Positions 1-10,558 of a DNA stretch of 64,000 bases are shown here, piece by piece. The position numbers and the translations under genes were made by a program. Below the pieces are notes generated by a model, which saw only the letters and a list, made by a program, of their open reading frames with translations, ran no database searches and was not told the DNA's origin. Each line of letters begins with the position of its first letter. The stretch's first letter is position 1. The stretch lies in the NCBI GenBank assembly GCA_025698895.1, contig JAILWO010000001.1:1027001-1091000 (forward strand), read 5' to 3'. This DNA is from Rhizobiaceae bacterium. GTDB lineage: Bacteria; Pseudomonadota; Alphaproteobacteria; Rhizobiales; Rhizobiaceae.

Positions 1-1
1 G

Positions 2-817
2 CAGTTCTGGATCTATGTCCGCGACGTCCTGCACGGCGATCTCGGCACGTCCGTGCTGACCTCGCGCCCGGTGCTCGACGACATCGCGCGCTATTTCCCC
101 GCCACGCTCGAACTCGCCACGCTGGGCACGGTCTTCGGCGCGCTGTTCGGCGTGCCGCTCGGCGTGCTGGCGGCCGTCCATCGCGGCGGCCTCGTCGACC
201 AGGTCGTGCGGGTCGTAGGCCTCGTCGGCTATTCGGCGCCGATCTTCTGGCTCGGCCTTCTCGGCCTGCTCGTCTTCTACTCGCAACTGGGCTGGGTCTC
301 CGGGCCGGGCCGCCTCGACGTAACCTATGAATACATGCTCCAGCCGGTGACCGGCATGGTGCTGATCGACTCCGCGCTCGGCGGCGACTGGGCGGTATTC
401 AAGAACGCGGTGTCCCACATCGCCCTGCCGACCGCGCTGCTCGCCTTCTTCTCGATGGCCTATATCAGCCGCATGACGCGCTCCTTCATGCTCAACGAGC
501 TGTCGCAGGAATACATCCTCACCGCCCGCGTGAAGGGCGTGTCGGAACGGCGCATCATCTGGCGGCACGCGCTGCGCAACGCGGTCGTGCCGCTGATCAC
601 CGTCATCGCGCTGTCCTATGCCAACCTGCTGGAGGGCTCGGTTCTGACCGAGACCGTCTTCGCCTGGCCGGGGCTGGGACGCTACATCACCAATTCGCTC
701 CAGAACGCCGACATGAGCGCGGTGCTGGGCGGCACGCTGGTGATCGGCGTCGTCTTCGTCGCCATCAACACCGTGTCGGACCTGCTCTACCGGCTGTTCG
801 ACCCGAGGACGCGCTGA
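2..817 (+). CDS. ABC transporter permease, DppB-type (5' end cut by window edge)
   Basis: Inner-membrane permease of a dipeptide/oligopeptide-type importer. The reading frame is open from base 2, so the gene starts before the window; the 271 residues seen lack roughly the first 40-60 of a usual 310-340 residue DppB. Hydrophobic helices and the EAA-type cytoplasmic loop that contacts the ATPases (EYILTARVKGVSERRIIWRH) are clear. The stop codon overlaps the ATG of the next permease (TGATG), so the two are translationally coupled. The missing part should hold the first helix and perhaps follow a periplasmic binding-protein gene. Substrate is inferred from the dipeptidase at the operon end. Confidence 0.9.
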   Translation, partial: QFWIYVRDVLHGDLGTSVLTSRPVLDDIARYFPATLELATLGTVFGALFGVPLGVLAAVHRGGLVDQVVRVVGLVGYSAPIFWLGLLGLLVFYSQLGWVSGPGRLDVTYEYMLQPVTGMVLIDSALGGDWAVFKNAVSHIALPTALLAFFSMAYISRMTRSFMLNELSQEYILTARVKGVSERRIIWRHALRNAVVPLITVIALSYANLLEGSVLTETVFAWPGLGRYITNSLQNADMSAVLGGTLVIGVVFVAINTVSDLLYRLFDPRTR

Positions 818-1749
818 TGGCCGAGACGCATTCGCCCGCCCGCCGGCCGACGTGGCGCGAATGGCTGACCGACACCGAACCGGCCTCGCGCGGCCAGGCC
901 CGTCTCGGCCGCGCCTATCTGGCCTGGCGCTCCTTCACCGGCAATCCGCTGGCCATGGTCGGGCTCTTCATCGTCGTGGGGCTTGTGCTTGTGGCGATCT
1001 TCGCCGATGTGCTGGCCACCCATTCGCCGATCGCCGGCGGCGACCTGCGCACCGAGCGCCTGAAGCCGCCCTCGGCGGAATTCTGGCTCGGCACCGACCA
1101 TCAGGCGCGCGACATCTATTCGCGCCTTGTCCACGGCTCGCGCCTGACGCTGATGGTCGTCATGCTGGTCGCCGTCATCGCCATGCCCGTCGGCCTGATC
1201 GTGGGAACGGTAGCCGGCTATGTGGGCGGCTGGGTCGACGCGGTGCTGATGCGCGTCACCGACATATTCCTGGCCTTCCCGCGCCTCATCCTGGCGCTGG
1301 CCTTCGTCGCCGCGCTCGGCCCGGGCATCGAGAACGCCATCATCGCCATCGCCATCACCTCCTGGCCGCCCTATGCGCGCATCGCGCGGGCCGAGACGCT
1401 GACCATCCGAAAGTCGGACTTCATCGCCGCGGTAAGGCTCCAGGGCGCGTCGACGGCGCGCATCATCGCGCGCCATGTCATGCCGCTCTGCATGTCGTCG
1501 GTCATCGTGCGCGTCACGCTCGACATGGCCGGCATCATCCTGATTGCGGCCGGCCTCGGCTTTCTCGGCCTCGGCGCGCAGCCGCCCTCGCCCGAATGGG
1601 GCGCCATGATCGCGGCAGGGCGCCAGCACATCATCGACTTCTGGTGGGTCGCGACCATGCCCGGCATAGCCATCTTCATCGTCTCGCTCGGCTTCAACCT
1701 GCTCGGCGACGGGCTGCGCGACGTGCTCGATCCGAAGGCGGCGAAATGA
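817..1749 (+). CDS. ABC transporter permease, DppC-type
   Basis: Second permease of the importer, 310 residues, normal for DppC/OppC. An N-terminal cytoplasmic stretch is followed by a first helix near residues 45-67 (LAMVGLFIVVGLVLVAIFADVL), the OppC-type periplasmic segment ending in FWLGTDHQARDIYSRL, and then the binding-protein-dependent transport domain. The EAA loop DFIAAVRLQGASTARIIARH is intact. The start overlaps the previous stop by one base and its own stop overlaps the next ATG by four, as in a tightly coupled operon. It would dimerise with the upstream permease in the inner membrane. Confidence 0.93.
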   Translation: MAETHSPARRPTWREWLTDTEPASRGQARLGRAYLAWRSFTGNPLAMVGLFIVVGLVLVAIFADVLATHSPIAGGDLRTERLKPPSAEFWLGTDHQARDIYSRLVHGSRLTLMVVMLVAVIAMPVGLIVGTVAGYVGGWVDAVLMRVTDIFLAFPRLILALAFVAALGPGIENAIIAIAITSWPPYARIARAETLTIRKSDFIAAVRLQGASTARIIARHVMPLCMSSVIVRVTLDMAGIILIAAGLGFLGLGAQPPSPEWGAMIAAGRQHIIDFWWVATMPGIAIFIVSLGFNLLGDGLRDVLDPKAAK

Positions 1750-2582
1750 GCGCGCCGCTGCTGGAGGTCGACAATCTGCGGGTCAGCTTCCACCTGCGCA
1801 CCGGCACGGTGGAGGCGGTGCGCGGCGTGTCGTTTGCGCTGGGGCGTGAGCGGCTTGGCATCGTGGGCGAATCGGGATCGGGCAAGTCGCAGACCGGCCG
1901 CGCGATCCTCGGCCTCACGCCGCCGCCCGGCGAGGTCAGGGCCGACCGGCTGACCTTCGACGGGATCGACCTGCTGAAGGCCTCCAAGCGGCAGTTGCGC
2001 GACCTTCGCGGCGGGCGCATGACGATGGTCATGCAGGACCCGAAATATTCGCTCAACCCGGTCATGACGATCGGCGCCCAGATGATCGAGGCCTATCGCG
2101 CCCATGTCAGGGCGGGCAAGGCCGAGGCGCGCGAGAAGACGCTGGACATGCTGGCGGCGGTGAAGCTACGCGACCCGGCGCGGGTCTTTTCGCTCTATCC
2201 GCACGAGGTCTCCGGCGGCATGGGCCAGCGCGCCATGATTGCCATGATGCTGGTCACCGACCCCGACCTCCTGATCGCCGACGAGCCGACATCGGCGCTC
2301 GACGTCACCGTGCAGCAGGAGGTGCTGCGCATCCTCGACAATCTCGTCGCCGAGCGCGGCATGGGGCTGATCTTCATCAGCCACGATTTGCGGCTGGTCT
2401 CGTCCTTCTGCGACCGCGTGCTGGTCATGTATGGCGGCAAGGTGATGGAGGAACTCGCCGCAGGCGACCTCGACGCCGCGCGCCATCCCTATACGCGCGG
2501 CCTGATGAACTGCCTGCCGGCGCTGGAAGGGTCGTCGCATCCGCTTCCCGTGCTCGAGCGCGACCCGGCATGGGCGCAATGA
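1746..2582 (+). CDS. ABC transporter ATP-binding protein, DppD-type
   Basis: First nucleotide-binding subunit of the peptide importer, 278 residues. Walker A is GESGSGKS (41-48), the signature loop is the variant VSGGM rather than LSGGQ, and Walker B is LLIADEPTSALD. It is shorter than the usual 320-residue DppD and lacks the cysteine-rich C-terminal extension of many family members, ending soon after the segment that follows the H-loop (FISHDLRLV). The ATG sits in an ATGA overlap with the upstream permease, which fixes the start inside a much longer open frame. It should pair with the next gene's product to power uptake. Confidence 0.92.
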   Translation: MSAPLLEVDNLRVSFHLRTGTVEAVRGVSFALGRERLGIVGESGSGKSQTGRAILGLTPPPGEVRADRLTFDGIDLLKASKRQLRDLRGGRMTMVMQDPKYSLNPVMTIGAQMIEAYRAHVRAGKAEAREKTLDMLAAVKLRDPARVFSLYPHEVSGGMGQRAMIAMMLVTDPDLLIADEPTSALDVTVQQEVLRILDNLVAERGMGLIFISHDLRLVSSFCDRVLVMYGGKVMEELAAGDLDAARHPYTRGLMNCLPALEGSSHPLPVLERDPAWAQ

Positions 2583-3352
2583 CGGCGATGATCGAGATCG
2601 AGAAGCTGACGGTCGTGTTCGGCTCGGGCTCCTTACGGGTCGCGGCGGTCGACGACTTCACCATGCGCGTCGACCGGGGCGAATCTTTTGGCCTGGTCGG
2701 CGAATCCGGGTCCGGCAAATCCACCGTGCTGCGCGCCGTCTGCGGCCTGGCACCCGCCGCCGGCGGGTCGATCGCCGTCGACGGAAAGCCCGTGCCGACG
2801 CCGCGCGACCGCGCCTTCTATTCGACGGTGCAGATGGTCTTCCAGGACCCCTACGGTTCGCTGCATCCGCGCCAGACGGTCGACCAGATCCTGTCCGAAC
2901 CCCTGTCGATCCATCGCCTTGGCGACCAGGACAGGCGCATCGCGGCGGCGCTCGGCGATGTCGGGCTGGGGCCCTCCTTCCGCTTCCGCTACCCGCACCA
3001 GCTTTCGGGCGGTCAGCGCCAGCGCGTCGCGATCGCCCGCGCGCTGATCCTGGAACCGAAGGTGCTGCTGCTCGACGAACCGACCTCGGCGCTCGACGCG
3101 TCGGTGCAGGCCGAGATCCTCAACCTGCTCGAACGGCTGCGCGCCGAGCACGGGCTGACCTACGTTCTCGTCAGCCACGATCTGGCCGTCGTCACCCATC
3201 TGTGCGGCCGGCTGATCGTCATGCGCAACGGCAAGGCGGTCGAGGAAACCGACGCGCCCCGGCTGCGCGCCGGCGAAACCGCCTCTCCCTATACGCGCGA
3301 ACTGATGCAGGCCACCCGCGGCTTCACCCGCGCATCCCAGACGACGGAATGA
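2579..3352 (+). CDS. ABC transporter ATP-binding protein, DppF-type
   Basis: Second ATPase of the importer, 257 residues from the ATGA-overlapping start; an in-frame ATG nine bases upstream (2570) is possible. Walker A is GESGSGKST (41-49), the signature is LSGGQRQRVAIARAL and Walker B is VLLLDEPTSALD, followed by the H-loop VSHDLAVV. Unlike the DppD-type partner it has a canonical LSGGQ, so the two ATP sites of the heterodimer are asymmetric. Its stop overlaps the ATG of the dipeptidase gene, tying uptake to hydrolysis in one transcript. Confidence 0.92.
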   Translation: MTAMIEIEKLTVVFGSGSLRVAAVDDFTMRVDRGESFGLVGESGSGKSTVLRAVCGLAPAAGGSIAVDGKPVPTPRDRAFYSTVQMVFQDPYGSLHPRQTVDQILSEPLSIHRLGDQDRRIAAALGDVGLGPSFRFRYPHQLSGGQRQRVAIARALILEPKVLLLDEPTSALDASVQAEILNLLERLRAEHGLTYVLVSHDLAVVTHLCGRLIVMRNGKAVEETDAPRLRAGETASPYTRELMQATRGFTRASQTTE

Positions 3353-4434
3353 GTCCCATGAGCGAACCGGTCGCCGTCTTCGACGGCCATAACGACGTGC
3401 TTCTGCGGCTCCATCTCAAGGGGAGCCAAGAGCCGGAGGCGGATTTCGTCGAGGGCGACGGCAAGGGCCATATCGACCTGCCGCGCGCGCGGGCCGGCGG
3501 GCTGGCGGCGGGACTGTTCGCCGTCTTCGTGCCGACGCCGCGCCGCGCCTCCGACGCCGATCCCGACCAGATGATGCGGCGCACCCGCTACGACGTGCCG
3601 ATGCCGCGCCAGGTCGATCGCGATCACGCGCTCGCGGCCACGCTCGCCATGGCCGCCATCCTGTTCAGGATCGAGCGGCGTTCGGGTGGACAGGTGCGTG
3701 TCTGCCGCACCGGCGCCGAGATCAGGCAGGCGAGGGCGGCCGGCGCGCTTGCCGCCGTGCTGCATATCGAGGGCGCGGAGGCGATCGACCCGGACCTCCA
3801 CACTCTCGACGTGCTTTACGCGGCCGGCCTGCGTTCGCTCGGCCCGGTCTGGAGCCGGCCCAACATTTTCGGCCACGGCGTGCCCTTTCGCTTCCCCTCG
3901 ACGCCCGACACGGGACCGGGCCTGACCGATGCTGGCAAGGAGCTGGTGCGCCGCTGCAACCGGCTCGGTATCATGCTCGACCTCTCCCACATCACCGAAA
4001 AGGGCTTCTGGGACGTGGCGGCGCTCAGCGACCCGCCGCTGGTCGCTTCCCATTCCAACGCCCACGCGATCTGCGGCCATGCGCGCAACCTGACCGACCG
4101 CCAGCTCGACGCGATCCGCGAAAGCGGCGGCCTGGTCGGCCTCAACTACGCCACGGCCTTCCTGCGTCCGGACGGGCGCATGAACGCGCGGACCCCGCTC
4201 GATCTGATGGTGCGCCATATCGATCACATGGTGGAGCGCCTGGGTATCGACGGCGTCGGCCTGGGCTCCGATTTCGACGGCGCGACCATTCCCGAGGAGA
4301 TCGGCGACGTCGCCGGCCTGCCCCGGCTCGTCGAGGCGCTGCGCGCGCACGGCTATGGCGAGGAAGACATCGGAAAAATATGCTTCTCCAACTGGCTGTC
4401 GGTGCTGGAGCGCACCTGGAAGGAAAGGGCGTGA
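3349..4434 (+). CDS. Membrane dipeptidase-like protein, peptidase family M19
   Basis: Metallo-dipeptidase of the renal dipeptidase family, 361 residues, expected to cleave dipeptides (often including D-amino-acid ones) in the cytoplasm; no signal peptide is visible. Metal ligands expected for M19 are present: the N-terminal HND (His14, Asp16), the Glu in LHIEGAEAID, the His-rich block VASHSNAHAICGHARN, and GSDFDG near the C-terminus. ATG 3349 is in an ATGA overlap with the DppF-type gene; ATG 3358 is an alternative. As last gene of the importer operon it probably hydrolyses the imported peptides. True substrate unknown. Confidence 0.9.
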   Translation: MSPMSEPVAVFDGHNDVLLRLHLKGSQEPEADFVEGDGKGHIDLPRARAGGLAAGLFAVFVPTPRRASDADPDQMMRRTRYDVPMPRQVDRDHALAATLAMAAILFRIERRSGGQVRVCRTGAEIRQARAAGALAAVLHIEGAEAIDPDLHTLDVLYAAGLRSLGPVWSRPNIFGHGVPFRFPSTPDTGPGLTDAGKELVRRCNRLGIMLDLSHITEKGFWDVAALSDPPLVASHSNAHAICGHARNLTDRQLDAIRESGGLVGLNYATAFLRPDGRMNARTPLDLMVRHIDHMVERLGIDGVGLGSDFDGATIPEEIGDVAGLPRLVEALRAHGYGEEDIGKICFSNWLSVLERTWKERA

Positions 4435-4496
4435 CGCCTGACCCGGCCGGTTTTGGTCCGGAGAGACCATGTCCCTGAAGCTGGAGGAAAGCGGCA

Positions 4497-4889
4497 ATGG
4501 ACCAGTTCACCGGCGGCTGCCTGTGCGGCGATGTCCGCCTCACCGCGTCGGGGCGCCCCTACCGGGTTGGCCTTTGCCACTGTCTCGACTGCCGCAAGCA
4601 TCACGGCGCGCTGTTCTTCGCCGCCGCCATGTTTCCAGCGGATGCGGTGACGATCGAGGGCGAGACGCGCCACTATCGCGGCCGTCATTTCTGCCCACGC
4701 TGCGGCTCCTCCGTCTTCGCGCGCAGCGAAGACGAGATCGAGGTGCATCTGGGCATCCTCGATGCTCCTGACCAGCTCGTGCCGACCTATGAATGCTGGA
4801 CGGTCAGGCGCGAATCCTGGCTGCCTCCGTTTCCGCTCGCGCGGCGATACGACCGCGATCGCGACGCCGGCGGGCGCTCGGAGGAGTAG
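4497..4889 (+). CDS. GFA/CENP-V family zinc-binding protein
   Basis: Small zinc protein of the glutathione-dependent formaldehyde-activating (GFA) fold, 130 residues. Zinc-binding cysteines occur in the expected pattern: C8 and C10 (GGCLCG), C27, C29 and C32 (CHCLDC), C66 and C69 (CPRC). Members are annotated as formaldehyde/glutathione adduct enzymes but most have no proven activity, so the function is open. A good GGAGG lies 9 bases before the ATG. It follows the dipeptidase by 62 bases and may have its own promoter. Confidence 0.85.
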   Translation: MDQFTGGCLCGDVRLTASGRPYRVGLCHCLDCRKHHGALFFAAAMFPADAVTIEGETRHYRGRHFCPRCGSSVFARSEDEIEVHLGILDAPDQLVPTYECWTVRRESWLPPFPLARRYDRDRDAGGRSEE

Positions 4890-4919
4890 CGCCCTCGGCT
4901 CGTCCGGCAGCGAGCCGGC

Positions 4920-5405
4920 TCATCTCGCCGCTCCGATGAGAAGGCGGGTCGCGAGCGCGCCCGTCACGATCGAGAGCGGGAACTGGGCGATGCCGGTCAC
5001 CTCGAAGAACACGTCGCGCGGCATCTCATAGGTGGGAGGCGGGAAGAGGGCCAGCGCCCGTGCTTCTCCGCCCAGGAAATAGGCGAGGTTCTTGACGAGA
5101 TGGTTGTAGCCGCCCTCGTAGAAGCCGATGAGCGCGACGGGAACCACCAGGATGAGAAGGGCCCCGACCACGGTCCAGCGCCTTCCGGTGGAGCGGCCCT
5201 CCATGGCCATGCCGGCGCGCAGGGCCAGGAAGATGGCGATCGCGGCAGGGAGGACGAGCGCGAGGACGTGGAGCCGCCAGGGCGTTTCGAAAGCGACGGC
5301 GCCATAGACATGGTGAACGGCCGTCAAGGCAAGCAGCGCTAGCGCCGCCGCGTTCGCGCGTCGGACCGTGTCGAGGCCGGATCGGGGAAGCGAAAGGTCT
5401 GTCAC
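4920..5405 (-). CDS. Four-helix membrane protein of unknown function
   Basis: I do not recognise this 161-residue protein. It has about four hydrophobic segments: ANAAALALLALTAVHHVYGA, LHVLALVLPAAIAIFLALRA, WTVVGALLILVVPVALIGFY and a C-terminal one. Two histidines and acidic residues sit at helix ends (VHHVYG, FYEGGYNHL). The frame stays open far upstream, but GTG 5405 is the best start because beyond it lie the shared promoter region and a TetR gene transcribed the other way. The TetR-family neighbour probably controls it. No cofactor motif is convincing. Confidence 0.7.
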   Translation of the reverse strand: MTDLSLPRSGLDTVRRANAAALALLALTAVHHVYGAVAFETPWRLHVLALVLPAAIAIFLALRAGMAMEGRSTGRRWTVVGALLILVVPVALIGFYEGGYNHLVKNLAYFLGGEARALALFPPPTYEMPRDVFFEVTGIAQFPLSIVTGALATRLLIGAAR

Positions 5406-5453
5406 GATGTCAGCTCCACGGGTTGACGGAAGACATCCCGTGGTAGCACGTTG

Positions 5454-5470
5454 CCGAACGCGATGTTCGG
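5454..5470. promoter_or_regulatory. Inverted repeat in the tetR / membrane-protein intergenic region
   Basis: CCGAAC-N5-GTTCGG is a perfect 6-base-arm palindrome between two divergent genes, one of them a TetR regulator. A related GTTC-N6-GAAC element follows near 5500-5513. Size and placement suit a TetR dimer operator controlling both directions. Confidence 0.45.
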
Positions 5471-5549
5471 AAACTGTCGAACACCGCACGCCCTGCCGTT
5501 CCGAAACGAACAGGCGGCGGGGCGCGGTTCGGGAAAACCTGGAGGCGGG

Positions 5550-6137
5550 ATGGCGATCGACCGACGCGTGGCGCGCACCCGCACGGCGCTTGCCGATGCT
5601 CTCGTCGCGCTGATCCGGCGCAAGCCTTACGACGAGATCACTGTCGAAGACATCCTCGTGGAAGCGAATGTCGGCCGCGCCACGTTCTACGCCCACTTCA
5701 CCTCGAAGGACGACCTTCTGGCCAGGAGCCTGGACCGGTTGCGGGCGCTCCTCGTCGCGGCATTCGAAGGGAACGACGACGCGCCGTTTCCTCGCGGTCC
5801 CTCATGGAGCCCGAGCCGGACGCTTTTCGAGCACGTCGCGCAGTTCGCGGACGTGCAGTCGGCGCTTGGCGCCGGGCGCGGTGGTCCCATCCTGTGGGCA
5901 GCCCTCGAGGAGGCTATCGGCGCCTTCCTGCGCGCTGTTCTTCCACGCCAACCAGGCGTCGGCGTCCCGCGGGAACTTGTCGTCCGTGACCAGGTGGCGC
6001 GGGTGACGACGGTTTTGCGATGGTGGCTCGAAGAACGACCGGATATGAGCGCCGCGCAGGCGCATGAGGTCCTCGAACGGCTTCTGTCGGAGCGGATGCC
6101 GGCGGAAGCGCATGGCTGGCGGGCGAAGCGATCCTGA
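5550..6137 (+). CDS. TetR/AcrR family transcriptional regulator
   Basis: One-component repressor, 195 residues. The N-terminal helix-turn-helix is typical: TRTALADALVALIRRKPYDEITVEDILVEANVGRATFYAHFTSKDDLL with the conserved ATFYAHF turn at about residues 45-53. The C-terminal ligand domain is specific to this protein and gives no ligand. ATG 5550 is chosen because GGAGG lies four bases ahead; upstream in-frame ATGs fall within the palindromic promoter region. It probably represses itself and the divergent membrane-protein gene. Confidence 0.88.
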   Translation: MAIDRRVARTRTALADALVALIRRKPYDEITVEDILVEANVGRATFYAHFTSKDDLLARSLDRLRALLVAAFEGNDDAPFPRGPSWSPSRTLFEHVAQFADVQSALGAGRGGPILWAALEEAIGAFLRAVLPRQPGVGVPRELVVRDQVARVTTVLRWWLEERPDMSAAQAHEVLERLLSERMPAEAHGWRAKRS

Positions 6138-6294
6138 ACACCGTCGCGGCGGCTTTACGTTCGAAAGGGTCGGTCGAAGGGGATCGACGCTCCCGAACCG
6201 GCGGCCTTGTCTACGCTGACAGTGTCTCCAGCCCAAAGTCCGGCCGACCCGTTTCATGGGTCGATCACGAAACCTGCGGGTCGGATCACACCCG

Positions 6295-8808
<2,514 letters not shown>

Positions 8809-8815
8809 TCAGTGA

Positions 8816-8844
8816 GATATAGGGGTTCGGGCGCCAAATTCCAA
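8816..8844 (-). promoter_or_regulatory. Putative sigma-70 promoter of gyrB
   Basis: On the minus strand TTGGAA is followed after exactly 17 bases by TATATC, about 75 bases upstream of the gyrB ATG and just downstream of the P450 stop codon. This is a good match in a region with few AT-rich stretches. Confidence 0.5.
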
Positions 8845-8864
8845 CTTCTTGCGCTGGTTGAGCG

Positions 8865-10235
8865 CTAGCGGCGTGTCACCCGCATCGGCAGGCCGCCCTC
8901 GGGCTGGGTGGTCAGTTTCTGGACCGGCCAGGGTCTGGTTTCCGGCAGCGTATCGAAGCGGTAGCGGCTCATCAGGACGCCCAGGATGATCATCGCCTCC
9001 TGCAGGGCGAATGTCGCGCCGATGCAGATGCGCGGGCCGGCGCCGAAGGGCAGATACTGGTAGCGGTCGATCTCCTCGCGCCGTCCGGGATGGAAGCGCT
9101 CGGGCAGGAAGGCCTCGGGCCGGTCCCACAGCTTGCGGTGGCGGTGGATCGTCCAGGGCATGATCTGCACCTGCGCGCCCGCCTTGATGTCGAGATCCTC
9201 GTAGCGGTCGTCCTCGATCGCCTCGCGGCTGATCGTGGCGGCGGGCGGATAGAGACGCATCGCCTCCTCGAAGGCGGCGCGCGTCAGCGGCATGGCCGCC
9301 AGCCAGTCGACCGGATCGGGCACATCGGCGACGACGCGGTCGATCTCGGCCTCGACCTTGTCACGCTCCCACGACGCCTCGGCCAGGCAGTAGAGCGTCC
9401 AGCCCAGCGCCCGCGCCGTCGTCTCGTGGCCGGCGCCGATGAAGGTGATGATGTTGTCGGCGACCTCGTCCTCCGTCAGCCCGTCGGCGCCGCGCGCCTC
9501 CAGCAGCAGCGTGAGGAAGTCCTTCGGCACGGATCGCGGATCGCGCGCCATCGCCTCCTCGCGCATGGCGATCGTGCCGTCGACGATGGCGCGGAAATAG
9601 GCCATGGCCTTGCGGCCGCGAATGCGCGTGAAGCGCGGCACCCAGTCCGGCGCGCCGACGAGGTCCATCGGATCGACCCGGCCCATCGTCTCGAAGAAAT
9701 GGTCCATGCGCTTGCCGAAGGAATCCGGCTCGCCGGCGATCTGGCCGGAAAACAGCGTCTCGGCCAGGATCTCGTAGGTGATGCCGGTCATGTCGCGGGC
9801 GATATCGGTGCGCTCCAGTTCCTCGTAGCGGGCGGCGAACTCCAGCGTCTTCTTCAGCATAGGCCCGGCGAAGCCGTGGATGTTTCGCGGCGTGAAGACC
9901 GGCGCCATCGCCTTGCGCGAGCGCTTCCAGCCTTCGCCCTCTATGGTCAGCAGCCCGTCGCGCAGGATCGGCCGCAGGATACGCTGGCGCACCTTGGCCA
10001 TCTTGTAGTTTCGGGCGTTGTCGACCAGCACGCGGCGGATCAGGCCGGGATCGTTGGCGATCAGCAGCGGGCCGTTGAGGGCGGCACCGATCCAGATCCA
10101 GGGCTCGTTGTAGGAAGGCTCGCCCCACAGTTCGAGTGGATTGCGGTAGACGATCCGCACCATCTGGAGGAAGGACGGCCGGCCCCCGCGCGGTTTTGGC
10201 GCAGGCGGCACGAAGGGAGCGGGTGAGGCGTCCAT
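8865..10235 (-). CDS. Cytochrome P450
   Basis: Soluble heme-thiolate monooxygenase, 456 residues. The I-helix oxygen-binding motif is AGHETT (268-273), the ExxR K-helix pair is E324-AM-R327, and the heme loop is FGAGPRICIG with Cys404 as axial ligand. There is no N-terminal membrane anchor. Overall sequence style (GHETTA, YLPFGAGPRICIG) recalls CYP4/CYP102-like bacterial P450s rather than CYP101 types; this is a judgement by eye. No ferredoxin, reductase or pathway gene is adjacent, so redox partner and substrate cannot be deduced. A TCTCGCGAGA palindrome lies nine bases before the start. Confidence 0.93.
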   Translation of the reverse strand: MDASPAPFVPPAPKPRGGRPSFLQMVRIVYRNPLELWGEPSYNEPWIWIGAALNGPLLIANDPGLIRRVLVDNARNYKMAKVRQRILRPILRDGLLTIEGEGWKRSRKAMAPVFTPRNIHGFAGPMLKKTLEFAARYEELERTDIARDMTGITYEILAETLFSGQIAGEPDSFGKRMDHFFETMGRVDPMDLVGAPDWVPRFTRIRGRKAMAYFRAIVDGTIAMREEAMARDPRSVPKDFLTLLLEARGADGLTEDEVADNIITFIGAGHETTARALGWTLYCLAEASWERDKVEAEIDRVVADVPDPVDWLAAMPLTRAAFEEAMRLYPPAATISREAIEDDRYEDLDIKAGAQVQIMPWTIHRHRKLWDRPEAFLPERFHPGRREEIDRYQYLPFGAGPRICIGATFALQEAMIILGVLMSRYRFDTLPETRPWPVQKLTTQPEGGLPMRVTRR

Positions 10236-10558
10236 CAGCGTTCTCTCGCGAGATCAAGCCTCAGGATAGAACCGATCACCACCCATGCCAACGCCACATG
10301 CTGACGCATCGCCTCGGTTTGGAAACACCAGCAAATTCAAATGGTTCCCGGCGACCGGGCGGTAGCTGGCATAGGCGCTGCCGGCTGACGCGGCCGCGAC
10401 GCGAATGGCGGACGATACGGCCGAGGCGCGGCCGTTCTTTGCCGGTTAGATAAAACTTTAATTAAGTATGTTTGTAAGTCCACCGTTAACCCTAATTTGA
10501 CCATTCACGCTGCAAGGTCCGGCCTGATGAGAAGGTTTGTCGGGTAGGGCCAGCAGTC
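10236..10558. other. 323-base intergenic region with the Tad operon promoter
   Basis: Divergent gap between the P450 and cpaB. I find no gene: no pilin-like ORF occurs on either strand. The right third (about 10444-10505) is markedly AT-rich against the GC-rich surroundings and contains TTAATTAA (10458-10465) and a near-consensus CtrA box (10486-10500). A seven-codon frame (10527-10547) precedes cpaB but has no clear function. Confidence 0.6.
10486..10500 (+). promoter_or_regulatory. Putative CtrA-binding site upstream of cpaB
   Basis: TTAA-N7-TTGA differs by one base from the CtrA consensus TTAA-N7-TTAA known from Caulobacter and rhizobia; TTAATTAA occurs 20 bases upstream. It lies 58 bases before the cpaB ATG. 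CtrA control of pilus genes is established in Caulobacter; here it is inferred. Confidence 0.45.

Noticed and set aside
4897-4916. GGCTCG/CGAGCC stem between the GFA-like gene and the convergent membrane-protein gene
   Set aside because: Six-base stem with no T-run on either strand; too weak to call a terminator.
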